Below the pieces are notes generated by a model, which saw only the letters and a program-made list of their open reading frames with translations, was not told where the DNA came from and made no database searches. Made by a program: the position numbers and the translations under genes. Below, piece by piece: positions 26,194-34,970 of a stretch of DNA of 64,000 nucleotides (position 1 is its first letter; the number at the start of each line of letters is the position of its first letter). Source of the stretch: CBDEGK01 sp965237855 (GTDB lineage: Bacteria; Pseudomonadota; Gammaproteobacteria; Pseudomonadales; Halieaceae); NCBI GenBank assembly GCA_965237855.1, contig CBDEGK010000008.1:1178001-1242000 (forward strand). The letters are read 5' to 3'.

Positions 26194-27210
26194 ATGAAAA
26201 ACCGAATCTATTTGAGGTACGATTTCCGATGCGCGCCATTCAGCCCCGTTACCCATCGAGACCTGTATGCCTGCGCGTTGGAGCAAGTGCAGTGGGCGGA
26301 AAAAAACGGTGTAGGTTCGGTTTGGGTGTGCGAGCATCACGGTAGCGACGATGGTTACTGTCCGTCTCCGCTTACGACCTTAAGCGCCATGGCTGCGGTG
26401 ACCAGCCGCATACGCCTGACCACCTCGGTGATCGTTCTGCCGTTTCACGATCCGCTACGATTGGCGGAAGACATTGCCGTGCTGGATATTATCAGTGGCG
26501 GACGCGTCGATTTGGTGATGGCGGCCGGTTATGTTCCGAGTGAGTTCGAGATGTTCAACGTGTCGTTAAAAAAACGTCCGTCCCTGGTTGAGGAAGGCAT
26601 TCACACGCTGCGGCAGGCGTGGACGGGAGAAGAGTTTACCTACCAGGGCCGAAAAGTTCGTGTCACGCCCACACCTGTACAGGAGAACGGTCCGCAAATA
26701 ATTTTGGGAGGCAGTTCCAAGGCCGCGGCAAAACGCGCGGCCAGAATTGCCGACGGTTACATGCCGGCCAGTCCTGAAACGTCTCAAGTCTACATCGAAG
26801 AGAGCCACCGCTTGGGAAATACAGGGTTAATTTATGAAGAAAAATGCCCGCTGTTTTTGTATGTTAGCGAAGATCCGGACAGATCGTGGTCCGAAATCGC
26901 ACCGTATGCGATGCATGAAACCAACTGCTACGCGCGCTGGGCTCAAGAGGCTAGCGGCGATAACAATCCTTTTATCTTGGCTGACGACCCCGATGCGTTG
27001 CGCGCAACAGGTCGGTATGCCATTTTGACGCCGGATGAATGCGTTGAAATGGCACTAGGTCTCGGTGATTTGGGAGTCATAGGAATAAACCCTTTGACGG
27101 GCGGTATGCCGCCGGATCTATCGTGGCCCAGCTTGGAGTTGATCGCCGATAAAGTTTTACCGCGGCTGGATATCGATACCAATTCAGTATTTGCAATCGA
27201 CAGGATCTAG
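26194..27210 (+). CDS. LLM-class flavin-dependent oxidoreductase (luciferase-like)
   Basis: A 338-residue TIM-barrel monooxygenase of the bacterial luciferase family. Typical parts are GVGSVWVCEHHGSDDGY, LTTSVIVLPFHDPLRLAEDI and LDIISGGRVDLVMAAGYVPSE, followed by IILGGSSKAAAKRAARIADG. It would use FMNH2 or F420H2 to oxidise a ketone or aldehyde intermediate. ATG 26194 has GAAGGA at 26182-26187; an in-frame ATG at 26179 is less well placed. It sits between the acyl-CoA synthetase and a reductase in the same operon. Confidence 0.92.
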   Translation: MKNRIYLRYDFRCAPFSPVTHRDLYACALEQVQWAEKNGVGSVWVCEHHGSDDGYCPSPLTTLSAMAAVTSRIRLTTSVIVLPFHDPLRLAEDIAVLDIISGGRVDLVMAAGYVPSEFEMFNVSLKKRPSLVEEGIHTLRQAWTGEEFTYQGRKVRVTPTPVQENGPQIILGGSSKAAAKRAARIADGYMPASPETSQVYIEESHRLGNTGLIYEEKCPLFLYVSEDPDRSWSEIAPYAMHETNCYARWAQEASGDNNPFILADDPDALRATGRYAILTPDECVEMALGLGDLGVIGINPLTGGMPPDLSWPSLELIADKVLPRLDIDTNSVFAIDRI

Positions 27211-27227
27211 AGAAAGGAGATTAAGTT

Positions 27228-28268
27228 ATGCGAATTATGGTCACAGGCAGCACGGGTTTCGTTGGTCTACACACCACACTGGCCCTCATAGAGGCGGGGC
27301 ACGAGGTGAGTCTGCTGGTACGCAGCGAAGAGAAGATGCGACGGGTTTTTGAACCCTACGATGTGAGTATTGATAATTTCGCCATTGGTGATATGGCAAA
27401 CGAGAGCGCCATTCTTCAGGCTATGGAGGGCTGCGATGGGGTCATCCACGCCGCCGCAATGGTCAACGTCGACGCCCGGGACGCCGAGAAAACGATGCGC
27501 AACAATATCGATGGCGCCAAACTGGTTATCGGCAGCGCCGTAGAACGCGACATGCAGTTCATCCTCCACGTGTCCAGTATCACCGCTTTGTTTTCACGGG
27601 GCCTGAAAGTGATGTCCGAGGACTCACCCATCGGCAATTCCGAGAACGGCTACGGGAAATCCAAGATCGAAATCGAAAACTACGTGCGCGACCTGCAAGA
27701 AAAGGGGGTGCCGATAGCCATCACCTATCCTGCGATAGTGATGGGGCCCGGCGATCCCGGCAAGACCGTGGCGATGGATACCATGGCTTTCGGATTCAAT
27801 AAGTTCTTCCCCGTTACCGCCAGCGGCGCGCAAATTATCGATGTCCGGGATGTGGCGGACGTGCATGTGAAGCTGTTCGAAACTAAAAAAGTTGGGCGTT
27901 ACCTGGTGGGAGGCCATTTTATCGGCTGGAAAGAATACGCCGATATGATCGACCACATCACGGGCCACGAGGTCAGCCGCAGGAGATTCCCACCCAGGTT
28001 TATGCGACTGCTGGGCACCATTTTCGATTACATCGGCGGATTCGATTTTATTGCGATGGAAATGCCCCTTACTGCCGAAACGGCGGACTACGCCACCCAA
28101 TGGCCACCCGCCGACAACACAAGACTAAAGCAGGAACTGGATTTCGATTTCCGGGATCTTCGCATGACGCTGGAGGACTCCATACGGTGGCTGGCCGAGG
28201 TGGGTTATGTCGAGCCCCGTTGGGCGGAAAACATTCCCAAGAAAAGTCCTGGTTGTGCGCCAATTTAA
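27228..28268 (+). CDS. NAD(P)-dependent extended SDR (3-beta-HSD/epimerase-like)
   Basis: A 346-residue extended short-chain dehydrogenase. The cofactor motif is VTGSTGFVGLHTT, followed by VIHAAAMVNV and the active site YGKSKIEIE (Tyr-x3-Lys). PAIVMGPGDPGKT is typical of sterol or terpenoid dehydrogenase/reductase relatives. It starts at ATG 27228 behind AGAAAGGAG. Likely substrates are a hydroxy or keto group of a polycyclic or isoprenoid compound; exact specificity is not visible. Confidence 0.9.
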   Translation: MRIMVTGSTGFVGLHTTLALIEAGHEVSLLVRSEEKMRRVFEPYDVSIDNFAIGDMANESAILQAMEGCDGVIHAAAMVNVDARDAEKTMRNNIDGAKLVIGSAVERDMQFILHVSSITALFSRGLKVMSEDSPIGNSENGYGKSKIEIENYVRDLQEKGVPIAITYPAIVMGPGDPGKTVAMDTMAFGFNKFFPVTASGAQIIDVRDVADVHVKLFETKKVGRYLVGGHFIGWKEYADMIDHITGHEVSRRRFPPRFMRLLGTIFDYIGGFDFIAMEMPLTAETADYATQWPPADNTRLKQELDFDFRDLRMTLEDSIRWLAEVGYVEPRWAENIPKKSPGCAPI

Positions 28269-28281
28269 GTGAGGAAAGCCG

Positions 28282-29703
28282 ATGAAACTTTCACTTTTTG
28301 ATCAAGCCTTTTTCAAAATGGAAGAAGCGGGAATGGCGCCCCTACCCATGGGCGGTGCCATGATTCTCAATCCAAAAGCCACAGAGTGGGAGCTTAGTGG
28401 GGAGGATATTGCCAACCACCTGGCGGCGCGGATGGAGAAGATCCCGCTGATGCGTCAGAAACCACTGCAGGACAAGCTGAAAATTGGCTCGATCCGCCTG
28501 GTGGACGATCCCAACTTCGATGTCAGCAATCACATTTGCGCCACACGGGTTAAGAAACCGGGCGGCTACCGACAACTGGCCGAGCATCTCGGCGAGTTTT
28601 CGCAAAAACCCATCCCCACAGACAGGCCCCTATGGCAATTTGAAGTCATCGAAGGCCTGAGAGGCGGCAAAATAGCCGTAGCGACCCATATACATCACGG
28701 TATTCTTGACGGCGTCGGTGCCGTAGAAGCCCTGGCGGGCCTGCATGATCTAGAGCCTCGCCGGCCCGATAAACCGCGCACCAACCCCTGGCCGGCGGCT
28801 GAGGAACCCAGGGCTGGTCAACTGATTTCCGATGCGCTGCGTGAAAGCATCGATCGCGGCTTCGTCAAAACACCGCAACTGATCCGCAATAGTGCCCGCC
28901 CCCTGTTGAGGGCCGCAGCCTTAAAGGTGGCCGACAGCCTGGCCGACAAAAATTTGGTGGCCAACCAGGATGAGCCGACCCTATCAGACGTGACGGTACA
29001 AAAAACTTCTTTGAATCCTGATCGCTTATCAAGAGAGCGGTTGGTGGCATGGAAGGAGTTGGATCTGGCTCGCGTTAAGAAGATCAGCAAGCGACACGGC
29101 TGCACTGTCAATGACCTGGCCCTGACGCTGTGTTCCGTAGCCCTGGACCACCATTACGCGGCAAAGGGCGAGCCCGTCGACTTTGACCAGGTGGCGGTTA
29201 TGCCTGTGAGCGTTCGTAGTGAACAAGATGGCAAAGCGGGCAACGCGGTTTCGGTCCAATCGGTCAACTTGCACAATACACAGACCGATATCGCAGAGCG
29301 ACTGCAGGCGATTAGCGGGGATACGCGAATTTTGAAACACCAGGCACGGCCAAAAACCAAGGGGCCCATCGACGGCAAAGATCTGATGGCTGTATTTTCT
29401 CCCTTCCTGCTGGAGTCAGCCTTACGCCTGGTCACTCGCTTTGACCTGATGAGCCGGCTGAAAATAGCCAATACCATTGTTACCAACGTACCCGGCGCAC
29501 CAGTACCCCTGTATGTGGCTGGTGCAGCGGTCGAATCAGTCATTCCCATGGCGCCTTTAGCCGACGGCATGATGGCTTTGTCCTGTGCCATTACATCAAC
29601 CCACTCCAAGCTTGTTATCGGCTTTCATGGCTGTGCTGAGACCTTGGGCGATATGGATGCTCTGGTAACCGGTGTAGAGCAGGGAATCAAGGCACTGACA
29701 TGA
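28282..29703 (+). CDS. Wax ester synthase/diacylglycerol acyltransferase (WS/DGAT) 1
   Basis: A 473-residue acyltransferase that joins acyl-CoA to an alcohol or diacylglycerol. The catalytic motif HHGILDG (HHxxxDG) lies near residue 134, followed by conserved PVSVRSEQD and a C-terminal NTIVTNVPGAPVPLY. It starts MKLSLFDQAF, copied as a relic at 26097. It overlaps WS/DGAT 2 by ATGA at 29700, so the two are co-translated. In oil-degrading gammaproteobacteria such enzymes make storage wax or esterify alcohol intermediates. Confidence 0.93.
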   Translation: MKLSLFDQAFFKMEEAGMAPLPMGGAMILNPKATEWELSGEDIANHLAARMEKIPLMRQKPLQDKLKIGSIRLVDDPNFDVSNHICATRVKKPGGYRQLAEHLGEFSQKPIPTDRPLWQFEVIEGLRGGKIAVATHIHHGILDGVGAVEALAGLHDLEPRRPDKPRTNPWPAAEEPRAGQLISDALRESIDRGFVKTPQLIRNSARPLLRAAALKVADSLADKNLVANQDEPTLSDVTVQKTSLNPDRLSRERLVAWKELDLARVKKISKRHGCTVNDLALTLCSVALDHHYAAKGEPVDFDQVAVMPVSVRSEQDGKAGNAVSVQSVNLHNTQTDIAERLQAISGDTRILKHQARPKTKGPIDGKDLMAVFSPFLLESALRLVTRFDLMSRLKIANTIVTNVPGAPVPLYVAGAAVESVIPMAPLADGMMALSCAITSTHSKLVIGFHGCAETLGDMDALVTGVEQGIKALT

Positions 29704-31085
29704 GACGCCTGGATGGCCTGAGCGCCTATCTGGTCTATAGCGAACGACCCCGATGGTACCAACACACCCTGAAGATCGCCATGATCGACTACGATGAGGA
29801 GTCCATGCCGTGCTATGAAACCCTGGTGGAGGAGATTTCCGCGGGTATCAAGACGGTTCCCATGCTGCAGTGGAAATTAGCCAGGATCCCATTTGGACTC
29901 AACCATCCGGTTTGGGTGCAGGCCGATGATTTCGATATCCGCTACCACTTGCGGCATGTGACCTGTCCTGCGCCGGGGGATGAGCGCGCATTCAGCCAAC
30001 TGGTTTCGGAGTTGTACGCATACCCTCTCGATCAAAGCGTGCCGCAGTGGCTTTGCTGGATCGTTGACGGTCTGGCCGACGGTAAGGCGGCGGTGGTGAG
30101 TTTATTCCACCATGCCTATACCGATGGTACTGGCGCGGCGCGAATTCTGGAGCGAGTGTTGCAGCCGGAAAAATACCGGTCGTACCCCATTGCAGAGTTG
30201 AAAAAGCACACGGCGCCGGGGCCTGGGCGGCTACTGCTCAAAGGCCTGCTCGACCTGCCTCTTTTGTTCCTCCGGGAATTGCCGGTAATCGTGCGCGGGT
30301 TCCGAAAATTAAGGAAGTATCGCAAGGAGTGCGAAGCTGGGGGCAGGGCGCTACCGCCCGGTCCCGCCGATGCGCCTTATTCCCCCTTCAATACCGCTTT
30401 ATCGCACCGTCGTACTTTTGTGTACAAGACCTTTGACCTCAATGAGATCAAAGCAATCAGCAAACATCTGGGGGTGACCATCAATGACCTGTTTGTCGCG
30501 GTATGCGCGGGTGCCGTTCGGAAGCTGTTCAAAGATTTGGCGATCGATGCGGATGCAGCCGGTCCGCTGGTCGCTTCGCTGCCTGTGAACCTGCGCCCTC
30601 CGCCAGAGCAAGACGACCTGGTGGGCAACTTTGTGGGGAACGGCTATATGTGGGTGCCAAGTCATATCGCCGACCCATTGGAGCGATTGAAGGTTGCCCA
30701 CGATTCAGCTGTCGAGATGAAAAACTATCTGCGGGCGACCCGCGAGGTCAATATGACTCGTGTCTTGGAGTTGATGCCGGAATTGTACGCGCGTGTGATG
30801 GGATGGTTATTGGACCGAACCCGGGGGCGTATAAGCCAGGCGGGTAACCTGGTGTTGTCCAATGTGGCGGGGCCGCAAGAGCCACTGAAACTTGGCGCGG
30901 CAACCGTTAGCAATTGGTTGTCGATAGGGCAGGTCACGGGAGGCGTTGGCCTCAATATCACCGTGTGGAGTTATGCGGGAAATTTCAACGTGTGCATCAT
31001 GGCTGATGCAGAGGTGCTGCCTGATGGCTGGTTGCTGGTCGATTATATCGGCGACGCGCTGGATGAGTATCGCGAGCTCGACTAA
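29700..31085 (+). CDS. WS/DGAT-type acyltransferase 2
   Basis: A 461-residue second WS/DGAT. The catalytic motif is FHHAYTDGTGA (HHxxxDG) near residue 139. SLPVNLRPPPEQDDLVGN and NLVLSNVAGPQEPLKLG are family signatures. It is divergent from WS/DGAT 1, so it is not a recent duplicate. The two genes overlap by four bases. Adjacent, non-identical WS/DGATs suggest either a heteromeric enzyme or different alcohol and acyl preferences. Confidence 0.93.
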   Translation: MRRLDGLSAYLVYSERPRWYQHTLKIAMIDYDEESMPCYETLVEEISAGIKTVPMLQWKLARIPFGLNHPVWVQADDFDIRYHLRHVTCPAPGDERAFSQLVSELYAYPLDQSVPQWLCWIVDGLADGKAAVVSLFHHAYTDGTGAARILERVLQPEKYRSYPIAELKKHTAPGPGRLLLKGLLDLPLLFLRELPVIVRGFRKLRKYRKECEAGGRALPPGPADAPYSPFNTALSHRRTFVYKTFDLNEIKAISKHLGVTINDLFVAVCAGAVRKLFKDLAIDADAAGPLVASLPVNLRPPPEQDDLVGNFVGNGYMWVPSHIADPLERLKVAHDSAVEMKNYLRATREVNMTRVLELMPELYARVMGWLLDRTRGRISQAGNLVLSNVAGPQEPLKLGAATVSNWLSIGQVTGGVGLNITVWSYAGNFNVCIMADAEVLPDGWLLVDYIGDALDEYRELD

Positions 31086-31133
31086 GCCCCATATCGGCTA
31101 CAGGCTAAATCAAGCGTCGCAATCAGAGATGAG

Positions 31134-31316
31134 ATGCTGGAGTACTGCTCTCAATGGAATAACCGGCAACAGACCACGGTGCCGGGAATCGGCTATATTC
31201 AAGACGACGTGCCTGACGAAATCGGGGCAGGAAATGACAACTGCTATAAAGAACTAAGTCAGAGCGTCAGCGATCTCTACGGTCATAGTATTACTCAAAA
31301 TTTTAGCAGGACTTAA
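31134..31316 (+). CDS. Small unrecognised ORF between WS/DGAT 2 and SDR
   Basis: A 60-residue reading MLEYCSQWNNRQQTTVPGIG ending at TAA 31316, in a 240-base gap. I see no clear ribosome site and no family. It may be the tail of a lost gene, since the base use is gene-like over most of the gap. Confidence 0.2.
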   Translation: MLEYCSQWNNRQQTTVPGIGYIQDDVPDEIGAGNDNCYKELSQSVSDLYGHSITQNFSRT

Positions 31317-31327
31317 CGGAGGTACTA

Positions 31328-32092
31328 ATGGGAATTTACGCATGTACTGGCGGCGCATCGGGAATTGGCGCATCACTGATACCGATGCTCAAAGAACAAG
31401 GCCATTCGGTGATCAATGTCGATATCAAGGAAGCCGATATCATCGCCGATCTGTCTAACGCCGAAGGCCGCAAAGCGGCAATTGATGGCATTCTGGAACG
31501 GGCGCCCGATGGCTTGGATGGCTTCGTACCCCTTGCGGGGCTCGCCGGTGGCACGCCGCCGGGCCGGCTGATCACTTCGGTGAACTACTTCGGTACGGTT
31601 GAACTGGTCGAAGGGTTGCGGTCGTCCCTGGCCAGCAGGCAGGGCAGTGTCGTCCTGTTGTCCTCAAATTCCGCCCCCATGGAGGTCGGTGGTGAGGACT
31701 TTATTGACGTCTTGTTGGCGGGTAATGAGGACGCGGCGCTGACGGCGGCGGATGCTGTCGCCGATGGCACTCACTATATGCTGACAAAGCGCGCGCTGGT
31801 GTTCTGGATGCAACGCAATGCCATGGCCTATGGCCGGGAGGGTGTCCGGGTGAATGCGGTAGCGCCGGGCCCCATCCTTACCCCCATGACTGAGCCCCTG
31901 TTTGCCAGTGAGGAGTACGCACCGGTCATGCAGGCACTGCTGGACGCGACGCCGATCAACCGGGCCGGACAACCGGAGGAGGTTGCACACTGCATTGTGT
32001 TTCTGCTCAGTTCATCTGCGAGCTATGTCAATGGTTCTCTGCTCTTTGTCGACGGCGGATACGACGCCAATACCCGACAGGATCATATCTAA
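31328..32092 (+). CDS. SDR-family oxidoreductase, 3-alpha-hydroxysteroid dehydrogenase-like
   Basis: A 254-residue classical SDR. The cofactor loop is TGGASGIGASL, the NAG position is replaced by PLAGLAGG, the catalytic Ser lies in VVLLSSNSA and the Tyr/Lys in HYMLTKRAL. RVNAVAPGPILTPM and NGSLLFVDGGYDA complete the fold. The insertion before the Tyr and the GGTPPG segment resemble 3-alpha-hydroxysteroid dehydrogenase/carbonyl reductase of Comamonas. A strong ribosome site (GGAGGT) precedes ATG 31328. It is the last gene of the catabolic cluster. Confidence 0.9.
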   Translation: MGIYACTGGASGIGASLIPMLKEQGHSVINVDIKEADIIADLSNAEGRKAAIDGILERAPDGLDGFVPLAGLAGGTPPGRLITSVNYFGTVELVEGLRSSLASRQGSVVLLSSNSAPMEVGGEDFIDVLLAGNEDAALTAADAVADGTHYMLTKRALVFWMQRNAMAYGREGVRVNAVAPGPILTPMTEPLFASEEYAPVMQALLDATPINRAGQPEEVAHCIVFLLSSSASYVNGSLLFVDGGYDANTRQDHI

Positions 32093-32161
32093 CGGGGGTG
32101 GCTGTGGCGTAGGGTTTGTGCGGTGGAATACGGGTTGATACGCGGTGTTTTGAGGACGGAC

Positions 32162-32216
32162 CGTATCTAAGTGGTTGATTTATAAAGGTTCAGCTAACTA
32201 CATTTGTGGCTACGAA
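32162..32216 (+). repeat. 55-base direct repeat, copy 1 (att-like)
   Basis: It matches 60687-60741 at 43 of 55 positions by hand, without gaps, in the same orientation. It starts CGTATCTAAG and ends ATTTGTGGCTACGAA. The last 12 bases are the anticodon-loop sequence of tRNA-Arg(ACG), a common integrase target. It may be the element-side arm of an old attachment site. Confidence 0.55.
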
Positions 32217-32283
32217 CCAGGCGGTCGTACTGGGCCGCATTCGGATTCGAATCGTGCCGGTGATGCGGCAATCCGACGCGCCA
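32207..32283 (+). pseudogene. Remnant resembling tRNA-Arg(ACG) 3' half
   Basis: GGCTACGAACCAGGCGGTCG matches the anticodon loop (ACG), anticodon 3' stem and variable region of bacterial tRNA-Arg. Further on come TTCGAATC (T-loop) and GACGCGCCA (3' CCA end). The 5' half is replaced by other DNA and the T-arm spacing is wrong, so it cannot fold as a tRNA. A terminator follows nine bases later, as after real tRNA genes. Confidence 0.4.
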
Positions 32284-32291
32284 AATATATC

Positions 32292-32329
32292 AAAGGCTTA
32301 TGTTTAACGACATAGGCCTTTGTCTTTTT
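32292..32329 (+). terminator. Rho-independent terminator
   Basis: Stem AAAGGCTTATG (32292-32302) pairs with CATAGGCCTTT (32311-32321) with one G-T pair and an eight-base loop, then CTTTTT at 32324-32329. It lies behind the tRNA-like remnant. Confidence 0.8.
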
Positions 32330-32445
32330 AGCGTAGGTTTTTCGTAGGGATTTACTCTACGATGTCCCAATCCCGTTCGATTCTCGTGGCTGCGTGGCTC
32401 AAATGATCCGGTGCCAGGTGCGCATAGTGCAACACCATTTCATAA

Positions 32446-32652
32446 CAGAAACTAAACCTGGACATTGACGACTGTGTGGTGTTTGAAGATGCGCTATCGG
32501 GCGTAACCGCGGCCAAGTGCGGTGGCTTTGTCTGTATCGGCGTCGACCGTCACGGTCATGGGGATTACTTCAGGGAAGCCGATGCTGTAGTGCCCGATTT
32601 AGGCGATCTCGATTACGCGGGGATAAGCGAGATTCACGCGAGTTCTCAGTAA
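32446..32652 (+). pseudogene. C-terminal fragment of a HAD-family hydrolase (beta-phosphoglucomutase-like)
   Basis: The frame reads LNLDIDDCVVFEDALSGV, then AAKCGGFVCIGVDRHG, then FREADAVVPDLGDLD, ending at TAA 32650-32652. VFEDALSGV is motif III of HAD phosphatases of the beta-phosphoglucomutase type. An in-frame stop lies just before it and no start is visible. About three quarters of the gene is missing, consistent with a break at an insertion boundary. Confidence 0.75.
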
Positions 32653-32669
32653 AGTTCGCGCTGAACACC

Positions 32670-33794
32670 TCAGGTGCTGGAATAAATCTCCGCCAGGCAT
32701 TGGCGCACTGCCTCGGCACTGGGCTCCGCGGATTCCCGCACCAGCACGATCAACGCGCGGGTGGTCACCCGGGTGTTAGCGGAGGGGTTGGGCACCACAT
32801 GGTCTGTCTGCGGGTCGATATAACCCATGGCAGTGCCAAAATCCGCCCGCGCAAGAGCGCTGATCACCTGGTACCAGGCCATACCTTGGATGTCGACCTT
32901 GTAGCGAACGGGATGGTCACCGTCGTGGGTGAAAAAATCCTCAATGATAGCCTCGGAGCCCGGCGCCACCATAGCCCGCACCACGATCTCTGGGTAGGAA
33001 CGTATGGGGCGCAACACCACCCGCGCACCAATGTCATGCAGGCGCTCGCGGTTTTCGTCGTCCACACACTCCACGAAGGTTCTACCCACCACGCCCAGTT
33101 CATTGAGCCGGTGCACGATATCGAAAGTAATGCTGTCCGCCGCCGTGTCATATTCGTTCTGTGCCAACACCAGGATATGCCGGGCCGAATCGATATCGAC
33201 GTGTTTCAGGTCATCAAATTTATTGGGTGAGCCGTGGTAGTGACGCACTCCCATTTCCTGCAGACTGGTGGGCAGACCCTGTTCGAAGATAGTGGTAAGT
33301 ATCTGGGTCGGGGTTTGCTCGAATTCCTTTAGTTCCCGGATCTGGCCCACGATGCGGCGGAAATAAATTTCGGCGTTGTACACCGGTGCGTTCAAAATCA
33401 ATATGTGGTCTTGCATATGCCAATCCCATTTTCCATCGTGAATACGTTCGCGGCGTGCAATGCGGTAGGCGACATAATCGCTGGCCACCTGCGCCAGCAG
33501 GAAAATACCGCCAATATACAGCAGCACCACCGTGGAGGCCCGTCCCAGGAAAGTGCCGGCCGAGAAATCACCGTAACCCACAGTGGTAATTGTGGTCACA
33601 CTGAGCCAGAGAGCATCCGGGAAGTCGAGCCCTTCGAACATGACCATGGCCAGGGCGTGTACTACCAGCAATACCCACAGGTAGACCCCGAAGAAGACAA
33701 TGCGACGGATGATATTGAGTTCATTGTGAAACAGGCCGCCACCGGTGGCTCGTTGCCAGCGGATGGAAAAGGCCGCCATGAAGTTATGAATCAT
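32670..33794 (-). CDS. Two-TM potassium channel with cytoplasmic RCK-like domains
   Basis: A 374-residue ion channel. TM1 is IVFFGVYLWVLLVVHALAMV, the pore helix and filter are LSVTTITTVGYGD, and TM2 is TVVLLYIGGIFLLAQVASDY. The rest is cytoplasmic and TrkA-N-like, with DHILILNAPVYNAEIYFRRI and HILVLAQNEYDTAADSITFD. The first nucleotide loop lacks the usual GxGxxG, so ligand binding may differ. The filter is intact. It is transcribed away from the catabolic cluster and looks like ordinary chromosomal content. Confidence 0.92.
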   Translation of the reverse strand: MIHNFMAAFSIRWQRATGGGLFHNELNIIRRIVFFGVYLWVLLVVHALAMVMFEGLDFPDALWLSVTTITTVGYGDFSAGTFLGRASTVVLLYIGGIFLLAQVASDYVAYRIARRERIHDGKWDWHMQDHILILNAPVYNAEIYFRRIVGQIRELKEFEQTPTQILTTIFEQGLPTSLQEMGVRHYHGSPNKFDDLKHVDIDSARHILVLAQNEYDTAADSITFDIVHRLNELGVVGRTFVECVDDENRERLHDIGARVVLRPIRSYPEIVVRAMVAPGSEAIIEDFFTHDGDHPVRYKVDIQGMAWYQVISALARADFGTAMGYIDPQTDHVVPNPSANTRVTTRALIVLVRESAEPSAEAVRQCLAEIYSST

Positions 33795-34050
33795 GAAGCC
33801 GTTGTTTGCACCTTCTTAATGGGTTCGCGTCTCGTCCATAGTATGGATCAAGGCGACTGGATTTCAAAGGCCGGACTCATCCCACATTGCCGTAAGTTTA
33901 GAAAGAATTGCGTGGTCGGCCTGTAAACCTCAGGTCGGTCCCTGAAATAAAGTACGGACGTGGTTCACGCCGAGTACAGGGCGGGAGCGCGGGAACTTAC
34001 GCGACTGGAAGCCACTCGTGGATGCTTGAGTACTTTTTCTTCACCCGGTA

Positions 34051-34830
34051 TCAGCGAGATTCAGCTACGAGCTCGGAGTAGAGTTCCCGCATGACCAATT
34101 TTGGTGTTCGATTGACCGTAAACAGCCCCCAGTGCTTCTCCGGCTCCATTGGATGGGGAGAGCCCTTCCAGAGCTCGTCAAATGCCTCGAACACGAACGT
34201 GAGAATTTTTTCGTCATTGGTCCATTCGAGTAACTGGTCGTAGTAGCTCGCCTGCAGCTCTTCGGGAGCGTTTTCGGGCTCAATGCCACGACCATTCGAA
34301 GCTGTGGTCCACCCGGCCTCGGTAATGACAACGGGCTTGCCCGGGTAGTGATGCACAACTTCGTGGTAGTTCTGCTTGGTGTACTCAAGCGCATCCTCCA
34401 GGGTTCGGTATTCCCAGGCTGGATAGGTGTGTATGGAGACAAAATCCAGCTCGGCCACCAGCGGTTCTAGCTTGTACGTCCAGGGAACGTAGTTTTCGCA
34501 GAAAGTAACGGGCTGCTTGATCGCGCTCTTGATCTTACGCGCGTAGGCCACCAGGCTTGCCACCGGCACCATATGGTCCGTCCACTCGACGCTGGCCTCG
34601 TTGCCAAACTGCCGATTCTCCGCCAGTACTTCCTCACTGAAATCCGCGCCCCAGGGACAGTGCGGGTTGCTCACCTCGGCGGCCAGGTCTACCCCAAGCA
34701 TAACCTTGAAGTCCATGGATTCGCGGCTGATCACACTGAGGACGATTTCGGCATGGGGAGTGCAGTCATAGAGCCGGAGTAGCAGATAGCATTGCCATGC
34801 TCCCACGTAAGAGCAGTGTCGTTGCCCGCC
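34051..34830 (-). pseudogene. GH17 beta-1,3-glucanase-like gene with internal deletion
   Basis: The main frame (34806-34051) reads RLYDCTPHAEIVLSVI, then CPWGADFSEEVL, GNEASVEWTDHMVPV (acid/base Glu), FVSIHTYPAWEY and VVITEAGW (nucleophile Glu), ending near HWGLFTVNRTPKLVM. Just upstream another frame has HGNAICYSG, the normal N-terminal motif. The two overlap at CTCCGG (about 34777), where some 35 residues are missing and the frame changes. This fits a microhomology deletion. The catalytic residues survive but the first barrel strands are lost. Confidence 0.75.
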
Positions 34831-34848
34831 CCGCTTTCATTGCACGTC

Positions 34849-34970
34849 TCAGACATATTTCGGTACACCGTCCTTGTCCCAGAGTCCCCAGTAAGCGCCC
34901 ACGTCACCTTCCTTCTCAAATTTCCAGTCTTCATCAAATGACGAAAAGTAAAACACTTCTCGGAGGAGAT
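34849..34970 (-). pseudogene. C-terminal fragment of a second GH17-like protein
   Basis: On the minus strand the frame ending at TGA 34851-34849 reads REVFYFSSFDEDWKFEKEGD then VGAYWGLWDKDGVPKYV. FYFSSFDEDWK and GAYWGLWDKDG are typical ends of GH17/exo-glucanase-like proteins. Nothing upstream belongs to it, because EIIA sequence begins near 34966. So two GH17 relics stand in tandem. Confidence 0.6.

Noticed and set aside
32207..32283. Functional tRNA-Arg gene
   Set aside because: The acceptor and D-arm 5' half are missing and the T-stem does not pair.
33405..33926. 173-residue plus-strand frame near the K+ channel start
   Set aside because: Mostly antisense to the channel gene; no domain.
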